Below, piece after piece: positions 17,592 through 26,318 of a DNA stretch of 64,000 nucleotides. Within the stretch, counting starts at the first letter, position 1. The number at the start of each line of letters is the position of its first letter. The notes beneath the pieces are model-generated. The model searched no databases. It was not told where the DNA came from and worked only from the letters and a program-made list of their open reading frames with translations. Made by a program: the position numbers and the translations under genes. Source of the stretch: Marinobacterium lutimaris (GTDB taxonomy: Bacteria > Pseudomonadota > Gammaproteobacteria > Pseudomonadales > Balneatricaceae); assembly GCF_900108065.1 (NCBI RefSeq), contig NZ_FNVQ01000003.1, positions 124,001 through 188,000 on the forward strand, read 5' to 3'.

Positions 17592-18820
17592 TGGCAACCT
17601 GTGATTCCAAACAGCCGGTTCCTCAGCGTACAGGGGCGGTCTTTTTTGTACGCGTGGCGTGTCAGGATCTCAAGCGCATGGCGATCAATGAAGGCATGAC
17701 GGTTTACCGGCTCATCACCGACGGCGGGGTCTTTTTCTTCGACAAGAGACAGTTTGACGCGGACAGCCTGCAGCGCCAGTTACACCGCGGCGACACGTTG
17801 CTCATCGGCGCGCATCGCCTGCGCGACGGCAGCGCCTGGCTGCACTGGATCAGTGATGCTGATAACAGGGCCTGGGCCGCTAAGCCGGTGCGGCGGCGCT
17901 GGCTGCCCCCGTTTGCGCTCGCACTATGCTGGGTGCCGATTGCCATCGCGCTGATGTTACCCGGCACTGTTAATCTGGGCTGGACCTTGCTGAGGATCCT
18001 GCTGTTCGCGAGTGCCGCTGGCACATTGGGGTGGTCTTTGTATCGGCTGCTGCTGGAATGCCACCCCGGGCGGCGTCGGCTGTGGGCCGCGCTGGATGGG
18101 CTTCGTAACGGCCGGCAGCCAGCCTTGTCTGCCCCCCCGTCCTACGCGAGCGCCCCCGATCTGGCCCTGGCCGACGGTGTATACGATGGCATGGGGCTGC
18201 TCCAGGGGCCGTTGAGCTATGTTGGCGTGGTGTCGCGCACCTACGGCAGTGGTCGCTACAGCTACACCATGGACGAATACCAGTTGCGCTGTTCGGGCAA
18301 AACCTTCCACTTGCGCGCCGGGGCCTGGGACTGGCTCCGGATGATCGACCCGGTTCTGATCCGCCGGCAGCCGATGTTCCTGGCTGAAGGTGACCGTGTC
18401 GTTCTGCTCACCTCTATGTGCGATGGCGAGGTGCGCGGCCTGCTTAATCATAGCGACGGCAATGCCCATATTGTGTACAAGGGGACACCGCATACGCCGA
18501 TGGGGCGCCGTATTGTGCTGGGGCTTGCGGCCTTCATTCCGATATTCTTCTCGGTCCTGCTGCTCAGTTTTGAGGTGTATGGCTGGTTCGACCGCGGTGT
18601 TGGCCCCGACTACTGGGACTGGATCGGGTTACTTCAGTTCGGCGGCATGGTGCTGCTGATGCTGATGCTGCTCATCGGGGCTGTCGTTCTGATCGGCGAG
18701 CGTTTCCATCATGGCTATTATCGAAAACGCGCCCAGCCACCCATCGAAAGGATTCTGGGTATCGCGTTTCAGTGGCGGTTACGACAGCGCCGAAGTCCAA
18801 CGGTTAATGAGATGTTCTGA
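17591..18820 (+). CDS. Membrane protein of unknown function (cluster gene 2)
   Basis: A 409-residue protein I do not recognise. An N-terminal soluble part (residues 1-95) contains a VYRLITDGGVFFFDKRQF segment; a pair of membrane helices lies at about 103-150; a soluble domain at 160-305 includes YSYTMDEYQLRCSGKTF; and a second pair of helices lies at about 312-378. The order soluble - 2 TM - soluble - 2 TM suggests a scaffold or a gated envelope protein. It overlaps the previous gene by one base and ends 2 bp before the next ATG. Confidence 0.68.
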   Translation: MATCDSKQPVPQRTGAVFFVRVACQDLKRMAINEGMTVYRLITDGGVFFFDKRQFDADSLQRQLHRGDTLLIGAHRLRDGSAWLHWISDADNRAWAAKPVRRRWLPPFALALCWVPIAIALMLPGTVNLGWTLLRILLFASAAGTLGWSLYRLLLECHPGRRRLWAALDGLRNGRQPALSAPPSYASAPDLALADGVYDGMGLLQGPLSYVGVVSRTYGSGRYSYTMDEYQLRCSGKTFHLRAGAWDWLRMIDPVLIRRQPMFLAEGDRVVLLTSMCDGEVRGLLNHSDGNAHIVYKGTPHTPMGRRIVLGLAAFIPIFFSVLLLSFEVYGWFDRGVGPDYWDWIGLLQFGGMVLLMLMLLIGAVVLIGERFHHGYYRKRAQPPIERILGIAFQWRLRQRRSPTVNEMF

Positions 18821-18822
18821 CC

Positions 18823-20100
18823 ATGGTCCCTGTATGGATACGGCCGTGGGTGCTCACGGCATTGCTCTGTTACGCGGTATTTGGCTTCTACTGGTACCTG
18901 TTTGTTGGCTATGCCGATGGCTGGCACAACCAGCCGAAACAGCATCTGGCCACGAAGCTGGCCGAGCCGGTGGACTGGAGCGAGCTGAAGACCGCGGCGG
19001 CTGGCGAAGATGTGTTGCTGAGCGTCGCCTCGACCGGCCGGGACGGAGAGGTCGAAGCCTGTGCGCGTGAGGGTCGCTGTCCCGATGGCTGCCAGGCCGG
19101 TGGACGCGTGGCGACAGGCGATGCGCGCCCCGTGCTCAACTGCCTGTTATCCACACCTGAAGCCGATCCGAACGATCCCGAGCAACAGGTTGAACGCATG
19201 TTACGGCAGCGGGACCCGCTTGGCCTGAGCTATCTGTTGCGCAGCACTGATGGCCGGTTGGCCGTCGTCGCTCGCCTGCAGGGCGACGTCAAGAACCTGC
19301 AGTGCGGGCCGAATGGCGTGTGCTACCTCATTGCCGAACTGCCGGGTATCGCGAACCGGACGGTCTTCGTTTCAAACGATTTCGGCCATCACTGGCGCGT
19401 CGCCGCCCGGAACGTACTTGAAAAAGCCTATGTACCGAAAATCATCGGTATTGACGATCAGCGGGTATGGGTCGATGGCTTCCAGAGTATCTACCTGTCG
19501 GAAGACAGCGGCCGGCACTGGCGCATACTCGCGACCGACGACCGGCTGCGTGAATACGATGCCAGCGTGGTCGGCAAGGAGTCACACAGTGACCGCACGA
19601 GTGATCACTTTCGGTGGCGTCTGGATGATGCAGGCCAACTTTATGCCTTCACCGGTGACAGTTACAACACAGTTTCGGGGGTGGGTATCTACCGGCTCAA
19701 CGCCCGCACTGGCGAGATCCTCTCCGCCGCCCGCCGCGACGGCAGCCTGACCCGACTGGAAAACGGCCCCGGCGGCCAGCTCTTTGGCCTTTACCGGAGT
19801 CCCGAACCCACTCGCCATACCCTGTATCGCCTGCATCAGGGGCAGTGGTCGCCGGTGCTTACGGCCGGTAATGCCCGATTAGCTAGCCTGTACGCCAGCG
19901 AGAACGCGCTCATCGTCAAAAAAGGCCGCGGCGATGGTCGCCATATACTGCTCAGCCGTGACGGTGGCCAACACTGGCAAGCGATGGACGATATCTATAT
20001 TGAAGGGCGTATGAGTCTTGACCCGGCGGAGATTGGCTGGCTACGCATGGGCTACCGCAATATTGAGGGCTATTACGGCTATCACTGGGTCCGGCCGTAG
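18823..20100 (+). CDS. Membrane-anchored Asp-box beta-propeller protein (cluster gene 3)
   Basis: A 425-residue protein with one N-terminal membrane helix (about 8-29) and the rest presumably periplasmic. A Cys-rich insertion (Cys80, Cys86, Cys90, Cys107) could form disulfides. Three Asp-box (BNR) motifs of the S-x-D-x-G-x-x-W type occur at residues 184-191, 226-233 and 378-385, which is diagnostic of a beta-propeller of the sialidase/VPS10/photosystem-assembly kind. Sialidase catalytic residues cannot be seen, so a binding role is more likely. Last gene of the three-gene cluster. Confidence 0.72.
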   Translation: MVPVWIRPWVLTALLCYAVFGFYWYLFVGYADGWHNQPKQHLATKLAEPVDWSELKTAAAGEDVLLSVASTGRDGEVEACAREGRCPDGCQAGGRVATGDARPVLNCLLSTPEADPNDPEQQVERMLRQRDPLGLSYLLRSTDGRLAVVARLQGDVKNLQCGPNGVCYLIAELPGIANRTVFVSNDFGHHWRVAARNVLEKAYVPKIIGIDDQRVWVDGFQSIYLSEDSGRHWRILATDDRLREYDASVVGKESHSDRTSDHFRWRLDDAGQLYAFTGDSYNTVSGVGIYRLNARTGEILSAARRDGSLTRLENGPGGQLFGLYRSPEPTRHTLYRLHQGQWSPVLTAGNARLASLYASENALIVKKGRGDGRHILLSRDGGQHWQAMDDIYIEGRMSLDPAEIGWLRMGYRNIEGYYGYHWVRP

Positions 20101-20522
20101 CAGCAGGCGAGGCCTCATACCAGAGGGATATCGGGGTCGGGGATATCGGGGTCAGAGTAGCATTTCTGACTCAACCTGACAGACCGCTTTGGATCGAAAG
20201 TGACTGCCGAGGCCGATCCACGCAACGTCTGCTCTGCGCGCTAAGCAGCCCCTGTTCGATAGATGACTTGATAGCCGCTTTATGCCACTAAACCACTTCT
20301 GGAGGCCCGGTTTAAAAGGTCCACAACCTTCGGCGCTCAGTCAGCGCACCCCAGAACGCGACCCAGCCACCGACTTTCGCTCTCAGTATCCACGCCTAAG
20401 ATTCGCACGCCCTCAACAACAGACTTAGTCTGAAATTTCATCGTTTCACGATAGTCATGGCTTCTGATCAGGCATAGAATCGCCTGCCGTTTCTGCTTCA
20501 CTTTTCTTTCCGGACACTCCCG
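20101..20522. other. Intergenic region with 14-bp tandem repeat
   Basis: About 420 bp without a convincing gene. GATATCGGGGTC(G/A)G occurs twice in tandem at 20128-20141 and 20142-20155, and runs into GTCAGAGTAGCATTTCTGAC, which resembles the GGGGTCAGAGTA motif often found at the ends of REP-associated transposase elements. No transposase is present, so at most this is an element scar. Confidence 0.4.
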
Positions 20523-21752
20523 ATGACAACCACCCGTCGTTCTGCACCGTCAGCCTGGCTGCCGGTGATCAGTATGGCTTTTGCCGCTTTTGTGTTTAAT
20601 ACCTCCGAGTTTGCGCCCGTCGGGTTGCTGAAGGGGATTGCCGATTCCTTTGATATGCATATCGCCGATACCGGGCTGATGATCACCATCTATGCCTGGG
20701 TGGTATCGCTGGTTTCCTTGCCGGCCATGTTTATTTTCAGCCATAACGAACGGCGCAAGTTGTTGCTGGGCGTGTTCCTGCTGTTTGTGATCAGTCATCT
20801 GCTCTCGGCCCTGGCGTGGAACTTCACCGTTTTGATGATTTCTCGGCTGGGTGTCGCCCTCGCGCATTCCGTATTCTGGGCGATTACCGCGGCGATGGTG
20901 ATGCGGGTAGCACCTGAGGGTAAGAAAACCCAGGCGGTCAGTCTGCTGATTGCCGGCTCCTCTCTGGCCAGTATTCTTGGTCTGCCGGTGGGGCGTATCG
21001 TCAGTGAATGGTTCAGCTGGCGGATGACTCTTCTGCTGATCGGTATGGTTGCGGGCCTGATTATGCTGGTGGTCTGGCGGGTGATGCCGGTGCTACCGAG
21101 CCAGAACGCCGGATCACTGAAAAGCCTGCCATCACTGATGCGTCGCCCTGCACTGTTGGGCCTCTATGTGCTGGTACTGCTGACCGTCACCGCTCACTTC
21201 ACGGCGTACTCCTACATAGAGCCGCTGGTTCAGGATGTGATGAAATTCAGCGGCGGCTTTACCACCAGCCTGCTGTTTGTATACGGACTCGCCGGGCTGG
21301 CGGGCACTCTGGTGTTCAGCCGTTTATACGGCCGCTTTCCGCTGGGGGTTCTGTTCGGTGCCATCGGCGTGATCAGCCTGTCGATGCTGCTGTTATTACC
21401 AGCGGCGAAAAGTCATGGCTGGGTGACGCTGATCTGTGCCTTCTGGGGCTTGGGCATTACCTTTATGACCCTGGCCGGTCAGCTGAAAATCCTGGAACTG
21501 GCTTCCGATGCTACCGACGTTGCCACCGCGATGTTCTCTGGCATTTACAACATCGGTATAGGCGGCGGTGCGCTGATTGGCAGCCAGGTAATCATTCATT
21601 CAGGCCTGACGCAGATCGGCTATTCCGGTGCGACGCTGGGGATAATGGCTCTGGCCTGGGGCTTAGTGTTTTGTCTCTACTTTATGCGCCGCGCGCAAAT
21701 GCCAGCAGGCATGAAGGAAAACCCGGCAGTGGGGGTTCAGCCCGCCGAGTAA
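20523..21752 (+). CDS. MFS transporter, sugar-efflux (SotB/YdeA)-like
   Basis: A 409-residue inner-membrane transporter with 12 predicted helices. The N-terminal FVFNTSEFAPVGLLKGIADSF segment is characteristic of the DHA1 group that contains SotB/YdeA (arabinose/IPTG efflux), and HSVFWAITAAMVMRVAP and ASILGLPVGR are further conserved family segments. Likely a proton-driven exporter of sugars or drugs. Single gene with its own terminator; the ribosome binding site is weak. Confidence 0.83.
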   Translation: MTTTRRSAPSAWLPVISMAFAAFVFNTSEFAPVGLLKGIADSFDMHIADTGLMITIYAWVVSLVSLPAMFIFSHNERRKLLLGVFLLFVISHLLSALAWNFTVLMISRLGVALAHSVFWAITAAMVMRVAPEGKKTQAVSLLIAGSSLASILGLPVGRIVSEWFSWRMTLLLIGMVAGLIMLVVWRVMPVLPSQNAGSLKSLPSLMRRPALLGLYVLVLLTVTAHFTAYSYIEPLVQDVMKFSGGFTTSLLFVYGLAGLAGTLVFSRLYGRFPLGVLFGAIGVISLSMLLLLPAAKSHGWVTLICAFWGLGITFMTLAGQLKILELASDATDVATAMFSGIYNIGIGGGALIGSQVIIHSGLTQIGYSGATLGIMALAWGLVFCLYFMRRAQMPAGMKENPAVGVQPAE

Positions 21753-21758
21753 AATTGA

Positions 21759-21797
21759 AAACCCCGTGTCGAGCACTGCCGCCACGGGGTTTCTTCT
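21759..21797 (+). terminator. Terminator after MFS gene
   Basis: AACCCCGTG and CACGGGGTT form a 9-bp stem with a 15-base loop followed by TTCTT. Confidence 0.75.
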
Positions 21798-22006
21798 TGC
21801 AGTGAGATCCCAGTTCTCTTCAAACTTTTCGGGCGCTTGCCCATTTGGCTCACTTGTTTCACCTAGAATATAGCCTAAATTCCAAACCTCGCCACAAGCC
21901 GGATTGACCCGCCTAAAATCCGAACTGGTCTTTCCTTCCGCGCTCATTTTTCAGCTTGAAGCTACAGACCACAACATGAAATCAGTGCTCGTTACTCAAT
22001 GTATCC

Positions 22007-22336
22007 TCAGAGCACTCTCATCGCATCTATATGCCAGCAGACACGTTCAAACACAGTCAGATCCCCGCTACTGATCAGCTCCAGGGGAGATTTGCCTTCG
22101 TAGTAGGGATCTTCGTGCGGGCTGGACATATAGCCGTATATCTCCTCCGTGTCGTCAAAGGCTGTACCGAGCGATGTGTGGATATTCAATACGAAATTCA
22201 CCCGCTCACACTGCTCCTCACTGAGGACTTCAGGAAACGGCTGGTCAGGATCCAGCTTGATGATAGCGAGCGCCTGATTGGGCGTGCACTGCCATTGGAC
22301 GAGTACATTCAATACCTCGGTAAGGCTGGTGCTCAT
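22007..22336 (-). CDS. DUF2384-like (MbcA/ParS toxin-binding domain) small protein
   Basis: A 109-residue protein from the ATG at 22336 (GAGG nine bases upstream); an ATG at 22408 adds 24 unrelated residues. The C-terminal half, with a YGYMSSP--D-YYEGKSPLELISSGD pattern followed by a final helix, resembles the toxin-binding domain of MbcA/ParS/Xre antitoxins (typically W-x-P--ALGG-SPLELL-TG). There is no adjacent RES-domain toxin gene on either side, so it is an orphan or has another role. Confidence 0.6.
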   Translation of the reverse strand: MSTSLTEVLNVLVQWQCTPNQALAIIKLDPDQPFPEVLSEEQCERVNFVLNIHTSLGTAFDDTEEIYGYMSSPHEDPYYEGKSPLELISSGDLTVFERVCWHIDAMRVL

Positions 22337-22624
22337 AGGTTGAAGCCTCAATAAACAGTCTTTAGGTTGTCCCGCCGGCAATGGCCGGCCTCCGAACGAA
22401 CAGGTCACTGATTATTAAAGTATAGATAGCTTTACAGGTAGAGAGTTGGGGAGAAATCTCACACGCGGGCAGGATTAAACCAGCCTTGAGGCTAGCTCTT
22501 CGATCAAACCATAAGCAAAAAGTTATACAAATCATAGATAATATTAATTTTTACTTATTCATACCCCGATGCAAACTGCCCCTACTTGGCCAGCACGCTG
22601 GTAATCAATTTTGGAGGTTTTGCC

Positions 22625-22717
22625 ATGTGGATACTCAACGCTGCAGACTATGACGATCAGATCGCTGCCGATTGGCCGCAGAAGCCGATTCCCCTGCCGC
22701 CGATGCCGCACCAATAA
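22625..22717 (+). CDS. 30-residue peptide gene, copy 1
   Basis: Encodes 30 residues beginning MWILNAADYDDQIAADWPQ and ending KPIPLPPMPHQ: an acidic N-terminal half with two Trp and one Tyr, then a Pro-rich tail. The ribosome binding site TTTTGGAGGTTTTGCC is excellent and an intrinsic terminator follows directly, so this is probably a real translated gene. Changes against copy 2 are mostly silent or conservative apart from Lys20/Leu20 and the last two residues (His-Gln versus Gln-His), which supports selection on the peptide. I do not recognise the family. It lacks a signal peptide and a membrane helix; the Pro-rich tail could be an interaction or core region. Confidence 0.6.
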   Translation: MWILNAADYDDQIAADWPQKPIPLPPMPHQ

Positions 22718-22720
22718 AGA

Positions 22721-22752
22721 AACGGGCGCTTTCACCAAGCGCCCGTTTTTTG
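22721..22752 (+). terminator. Terminator of peptide gene copy 1
   Basis: AACGGGCGCTT and AAGCGCCCGTT pair as an 11-bp stem with a five-base loop, followed by a run of T. The stem core is shared with copy 2. Confidence 0.88.
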
Positions 22753-22851
22753 TTTTACCTTCCTATCAACTGCCTGTTCCATCAACTGCCTGTCCCATCT
22801 TATGCCTGACCCAGCGGTCCTGGTGGCACTGGATGTCACAGAGACTTCGTC

Positions 22852-23379
22852 TCACCGGACGGTCTGCACACCCGCCTGCTTCATATACTTTCCGAGCAAG
22901 ATAAGTGAGGTGCCGGAAGCCAGCATATGAACCCCCAGCAATGTCCCGAGCAGCAACATGGTCGCAGCAGGCGACGAGAGGACAACACCCGCCAACACCA
23001 AGGGAATGATGCCCGCAATCAGTAGCGGCCAGAACAGCGGAGTACCGCGCTCTCTAATTCCCAGTATGATCTGCAGCACGCCGCTGACCGCGAATAACAC
23101 CAGTATCAAGGTGGTCAGCGAGATGACGCCCGACAGCGGGTTGGCGATAAAAGACCAACCCAGCAGCAGCGTCAGAATACCAATAGCCAGAGAGCCCCAT
23201 TTGCGCTCCGCCTTTCCCTCCATGAAATAGAGGCCCGTTTGCGCCGCCCCTCCGATTAGCAGGATCAAACCGGTAACAATGACGATGGCGCCGGAAGCCA
23301 CGGCGGCATTCAGAATAACAACCAGGCCAAGAGCAAAGGTCAAAACGCCCGCCCAAAATACCTTTGTAGATTTTTTCAT
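22852..23379 (-). CDS. HdeD-family membrane protein (DUF308)
   Basis: A 175-residue protein with six predicted membrane helices in three pairs, matching the HdeD acid-resistance family: an N-terminal FWAGVLTFALGLVVILN helix, the GLILLIGGAAQ segment and a repeated FPL/WPLLIAGI motif. HdeD helps enteric cells resist acid at high density; here only the fold is certain. AAGGAA precedes the start. It lies between the two copies of the 30-codon gene, on the opposite strand. Confidence 0.85.
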   Translation of the reverse strand: MKKSTKVFWAGVLTFALGLVVILNAAVASGAIVIVTGLILLIGGAAQTGLYFMEGKAERKWGSLAIGILTLLLGWSFIANPLSGVISLTTLILVLFAVSGVLQIILGIRERGTPLFWPLLIAGIIPLVLAGVVLSSPAATMLLLGTLLGVHMLASGTSLILLGKYMKQAGVQTVR

Positions 23380-23761
23380 TTCAAAAATTCCTTTTCGATA
23401 AATTAAAAATCATTGAAATTCTATTAAACCTCTCGCTCTCCTCAACTGGCCATGCTCCTTTTATCACCTGCCTGCCTCGCAGCAACAGGCTTCGAAATTA
23501 AACGGGTGGCGGTCAACGACAGACCTGCCGAAAACTGCTAAGCAAGCCACTGCTTAAAGGTTTTCTGTCTATTGCCAGCCTCCCCTTACCCTAGCCTAAA
23601 GAAGCCAACACGCCACAAAAACAGATGCTTCAGAACAAACTTTGCGAGCGCCAGGCGCGGAATTCCTGGCCGACTTGATCCCTGCCCCCTGGCAGGTCGG
23701 AGGCTGTTGTTAAACGACACACGCTGCCCAAGGCTCAAAGCCACACCTCAGCAACGGCCAT
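23380..23761. other. Intergenic stretch upstream of repeat copy 2
   Basis: 380 bp between the HdeD-like start and repeat copy 2. It should hold the HdeD promoter. No frame of convincing protein quality was found; CCTGGC and related short inverted repeats near 23665-23700 have no T-run. Confidence 0.4.
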
Positions 23762-23877
23762 CCATAAGCTAAAAATTATACTAATCATAGACAATATTAA
23801 TTTTTACTTATTCATGCACCGATGCAAACTGCTCCTACTTGGCCAGCACGCTGGTAATCAATTTAGGAGGTTTTGCT

Positions 23878-23970
23878 ATGTGGACACTCAACGCTGCAGA
23901 CTATGACGATCAGATCGCTGCTGATTGGCCGCAGTTGCCGATCCCCCTGCCGCCGATGCCGCAGCACTAA
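23878..23970 (+). CDS. 30-residue peptide gene, copy 2
   Basis: Encodes 30 residues beginning MWTLNAADYDDQIAADWPQ and ending LPIPLPPMPQH. TTTAGGAGG stands seven bases before the ATG. It keeps both Trp residues, the AADYDDQIAAD acidic stretch and the PIPLPPMP tail of copy 1. Family not recognised; see copy 1. Confidence 0.6.
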   Translation: MWTLNAADYDDQIAADWPQLPIPLPPMPQH

Positions 23971-23977
23971 TAGATAA

Positions 23978-24007
23978 ACGGGCGCTCACTCTGAGCGCCC
24001 GTTTTCG
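23978..24007 (+). terminator. Terminator of peptide gene copy 2
   Basis: ACGGGCGCTCA and TGAGCGCCCGT form an 11-bp stem with a very short loop, then TTTTCGTTTTC. It also lies at the 3' end of the leftward ene-reductase gene and may act on both strands. Confidence 0.82.
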
Positions 24008-24024
24008 TTTTCTCACCGCCCAAT

Positions 24025-25110
24025 TCAGCCTGCCGGCTGGTAAGTTGGATAATCCACGTAGCCTTCGGCACCGCCGCCATAGAACGATGACCGGTTAACC
24101 GACGCCAGCGGCCAACCGTTGCGGGTACGCTCGACAAAATCCGGGTTGGCGACAAAGGGAGTGCCAAAGGCCGCCAGGTCGAGCACTCCATCCGCAATCA
24201 TCTGGTCCGCCTGCCCTGCCGACAAACCGCCCGCCAGCATCAAGGCACCCTTCCAGTTATCGCGAATTTGGCCCAGCAGCCCACTGGTTATCAGTGCTTC
24301 CTGCGCGGCCAGGTGCAGATAGACGACGCCTCGCGCCTGCAGCGCTTCGGTGATATGTAGATAGGTCTCGGCGATATCGGCATACAACGGCATCTCGCCC
24401 AACTCGTTATAGGGCGAGAGGCGCACGCCTGTGCTATCGGCGCCGATCTCATCTACCACCGCATCGACGACTTCCAGCAGAAAACGGCTGCGGCTCTCCA
24501 GAGTTGCGCCGCCGTACTGGTCTTTCCGCGTATTCAGCAGCGGGTTAATAAACTGCTCGATCAGGTAGCCGTTTGCCGCGTGGATCTCCACACCGTCAAA
24601 ACCGGCCTCTATAGCGTTGGCCGCCGCCTGACGAAACTCGTAGACCACATCTTCAATACCGGCTGCATCCAGCGCTTGCGGTTCACTGGCCGCCAGATCG
24701 CGGGCCTGGCCCTGGTCGTCGTAAGCAAACGCCTTACCGCCCGCTACAGCCACGGAGCTGACCGGGGCGCCGTTATTCGGCTGAATGCTGCGATGAGAGA
24801 CGCGGCCCACGTGCCAGAGCTGGGCGAAGATTCTTCCGCCCTGCTCATGAACTGCGTCGGTCACAGCGCGCCAGGCATCCACCTGGCGGTCGCTGTAGAT
24901 ACCGGGCGTGTACAGGTAGCCCGTGCCCTGACGGGAAACCGGCACGCCCTCACTGATAATGAGTCCGGCGCTGGCACGCTGGGCGTAGTAAAGCGCGGTG
25001 TTGTGGTCGGGCACGCCATCGACGGCACGGGAGCGCGTCATCGGCGCCATCACTACGCGGTTGTTCAGCCGGGTGGCGCCCAGTTGATAGTCGCTTAACA
25101 GGTTGTCCAT
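24025..25110 (-). CDS. Old yellow enzyme family ene-reductase (NemA-like)
   Basis: A 361-residue FMN-dependent TIM-barrel reductase. The N-terminal NNRVVMAPMTRSRA, the FAQLWHVGR strand, and the active-site pair His/Asn in GVEIHAANGYLIEQF (about residues 175-189) identify the NemA/alkene reductase group that reduces N-ethylmaleimide, enones and nitro compounds with NAD(P)H. AGGAGG precedes the ATG. Second gene of a leftward operon with the luciferase-like protein 14 bp upstream. Confidence 0.9.
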   Translation of the reverse strand: MDNLLSDYQLGATRLNNRVVMAPMTRSRAVDGVPDHNTALYYAQRASAGLIISEGVPVSRQGTGYLYTPGIYSDRQVDAWRAVTDAVHEQGGRIFAQLWHVGRVSHRSIQPNNGAPVSSVAVAGGKAFAYDDQGQARDLAASEPQALDAAGIEDVVYEFRQAAANAIEAGFDGVEIHAANGYLIEQFINPLLNTRKDQYGGATLESRSRFLLEVVDAVVDEIGADSTGVRLSPYNELGEMPLYADIAETYLHITEALQARGVVYLHLAAQEALITSGLLGQIRDNWKGALMLAGGLSAGQADQMIADGVLDLAAFGTPFVANPDFVERTRNGWPLASVNRSSFYGGGAEGYVDYPTYQPAG

Positions 25111-25124
25111 CTTGTGCCTCCTGT

Positions 25125-26126
25125 TCAGCTCTGTGCCCAGGCCTGGCCGATCAGTTCGATGGAACGGATACGCGCTTCAGGATCATGAATCCAGGAGTTG
25201 AGCATGATCTCGTTGGCGCCGGTACGGGCAACCAGGTCGTTCAGCTTCTCGCATACCTGTTCGGCGGTGCCCCAGGCGGATTCCCGCAGCTGATTGTGGA
25301 CGCGCTGCGCTTCGCTGACGTGCCACAGCTTGTTCATATCCTCGACGGGTTTCGGCAGCAGCGTATCGGTGCCGCGCCCCAGGTTGAGGAACTTCTGCAG
25401 CTCCGTAGTGGCCAGGTACTCCGCCTCCTGCTGGGTGTCGGCAGCGACAGCATTGACGCAGACGATCACGTAGGGCTTATCCAGCTGCTCGGACGGCTGA
25501 AAGTTCTCGCGGTAGTAATCGATGGCCGCCTGCATCGCATCCGGCGCAAAGTGAGAGGCAAACGCCAGCGGCAGACCTTTCATCGCCGCCAGCTGCGCGC
25601 TGTAGGTGCTGGAACCCAGCAGCCAGAGCGGGATATTCAGCCCCTGGCCGGGAATCGCCTTGATCTTCTGGCCGCGAGCCGCCGGCTTAAAGTAACCCTG
25701 TAGCTCTTCCACCATCTCCGGAAAATCCAGGCCATTGGAGCGCACGTCACGGCGCAGCGCACGCACGGTCTGCATATCGGTACCCGGTGCACGGCCCAGA
25801 CCCAGATCGATGCGGTTAGGGTAGAGCGACTCCAGCGTACCGAACTGCTCGGCCACCACCAGCGGCGCATGGTTTGGCAGCATGATGCCGCCGGAGCCCA
25901 GACGGATACGGGAGGTTTTGGCACCGATATGGCTCAGCACCACGGCGGTCGCCGCACTGGCGATATCGATCAGGTTATGGTGCTCAGCCACCCAGAAGCG
26001 GTGGAAGCCGGCCTTTTCAGCAGCCTGCGCCAGACGGGTGCTGGTTTCCAGGGCATCGGCGGCGTTAAAACCCTCGCCAATAGTGACCAGATCCAGCGCA
26101 GAAAGCGGTACGGTGTTGCGCGTCAT
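25125..26126 (-). CDS. LLM-class flavin-dependent oxidoreductase
   Basis: A 333-residue luciferase-like monooxygenase of the MsnO8/YhbW group: N-terminal [24 protein letters not shown] near residue 45, and [21 protein letters not shown]. The start at 26126 is chosen because GAGGAG lies seven bases ahead; an ATG six bases further upstream would be too close to it. Together with the following ene-reductase it forms an FMN-linked redox operon, perhaps for detoxification. Substrate unknown. Confidence 0.87.
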   Translation of the reverse strand: MTRNTVPLSALDLVTIGEGFNAADALETSTRLAQAAEKAGFHRFWVAEHHNLIDIASAATAVVLSHIGAKTSRIRLGSGGIMLPNHAPLVVAEQFGTLESLYPNRIDLGLGRAPGTDMQTVRALRRDVRSNGLDFPEMVEELQGYFKPAARGQKIKAIPGQGLNIPLWLLGSSTYSAQLAAMKGLPLAFASHFAPDAMQAAIDYYRENFQPSEQLDKPYVIVCVNAVAADTQQEAEYLATTELQKFLNLGRGTDTLLPKPVEDMNKLWHVSEAQRVHNQLRESAWGTAEQVCEKLNDLVARTGANEIMLNSWIHDPEARIRSIELIGQAWAQS

Positions 26127-26318
26127 CTTCATTCTCCTCAGCCCTGATACAGGCCGTTTAAACATCGTCGTAATTCAGGCTGCAAAGTATGATTGGTCAC
26201 ATAAAATCGATAAACAGGGTTACATTCCAATCAATGTAGACTTAAATTCTCCAATAGAGACCCGACTCAGCGTTTAGACTGGCTTCTTTCATTACAGTGG
26301 ATTGGATTGAGGAGCACG

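Larger units (their letters stand above)
22509..22757 (+). repeat. Direct repeat copy 1: leader + 30-codon gene + terminator
   Basis: A 250-bp unit nearly identical to 23762-24011. The leader, from CCATAAGC to the start codon, differs at only about ten positions between copies; the gene and the terminator stem are also conserved. The high identity of a non-coding leader and the same order in both copies point to a recent duplication or strong selection on the whole unit. Confidence 0.85.
23762..24011 (+). repeat. Direct repeat copy 2: leader + 30-codon gene + terminator
   Basis: Second copy of the unit at 22509-22757, offset by 1253 bp and in the same orientation. Within the leader both copies keep TAATATTAATTTTTACTTATTCAT, then GGCCAGCACGCTGG (a small CCAGC/GCTGG hairpin) about 30 bases before the start codon. 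Confidence 0.85.

Noticed and set aside
18823-20100. A sialidase (three Asp-boxes)
   Set aside because: The arginine triad and the FRIP motif of sialidases could not be found; Asp-boxes alone only indicate a beta-propeller.
22007-22336. A complete toxin-antitoxin pair
   Set aside because: No second small gene with a toxin fold lies beside it on either strand; only the antitoxin-like half is seen.
22625-23970. The duplicated 30-residue peptides as PqqA-type precursors (both begin Met-Trp)
   Set aside because: PqqA requires a Glu-x3-Tyr pair and neighbouring pqqB-E genes; the peptides have neither the Glu-x3-Tyr spacing nor any pqq gene nearby.
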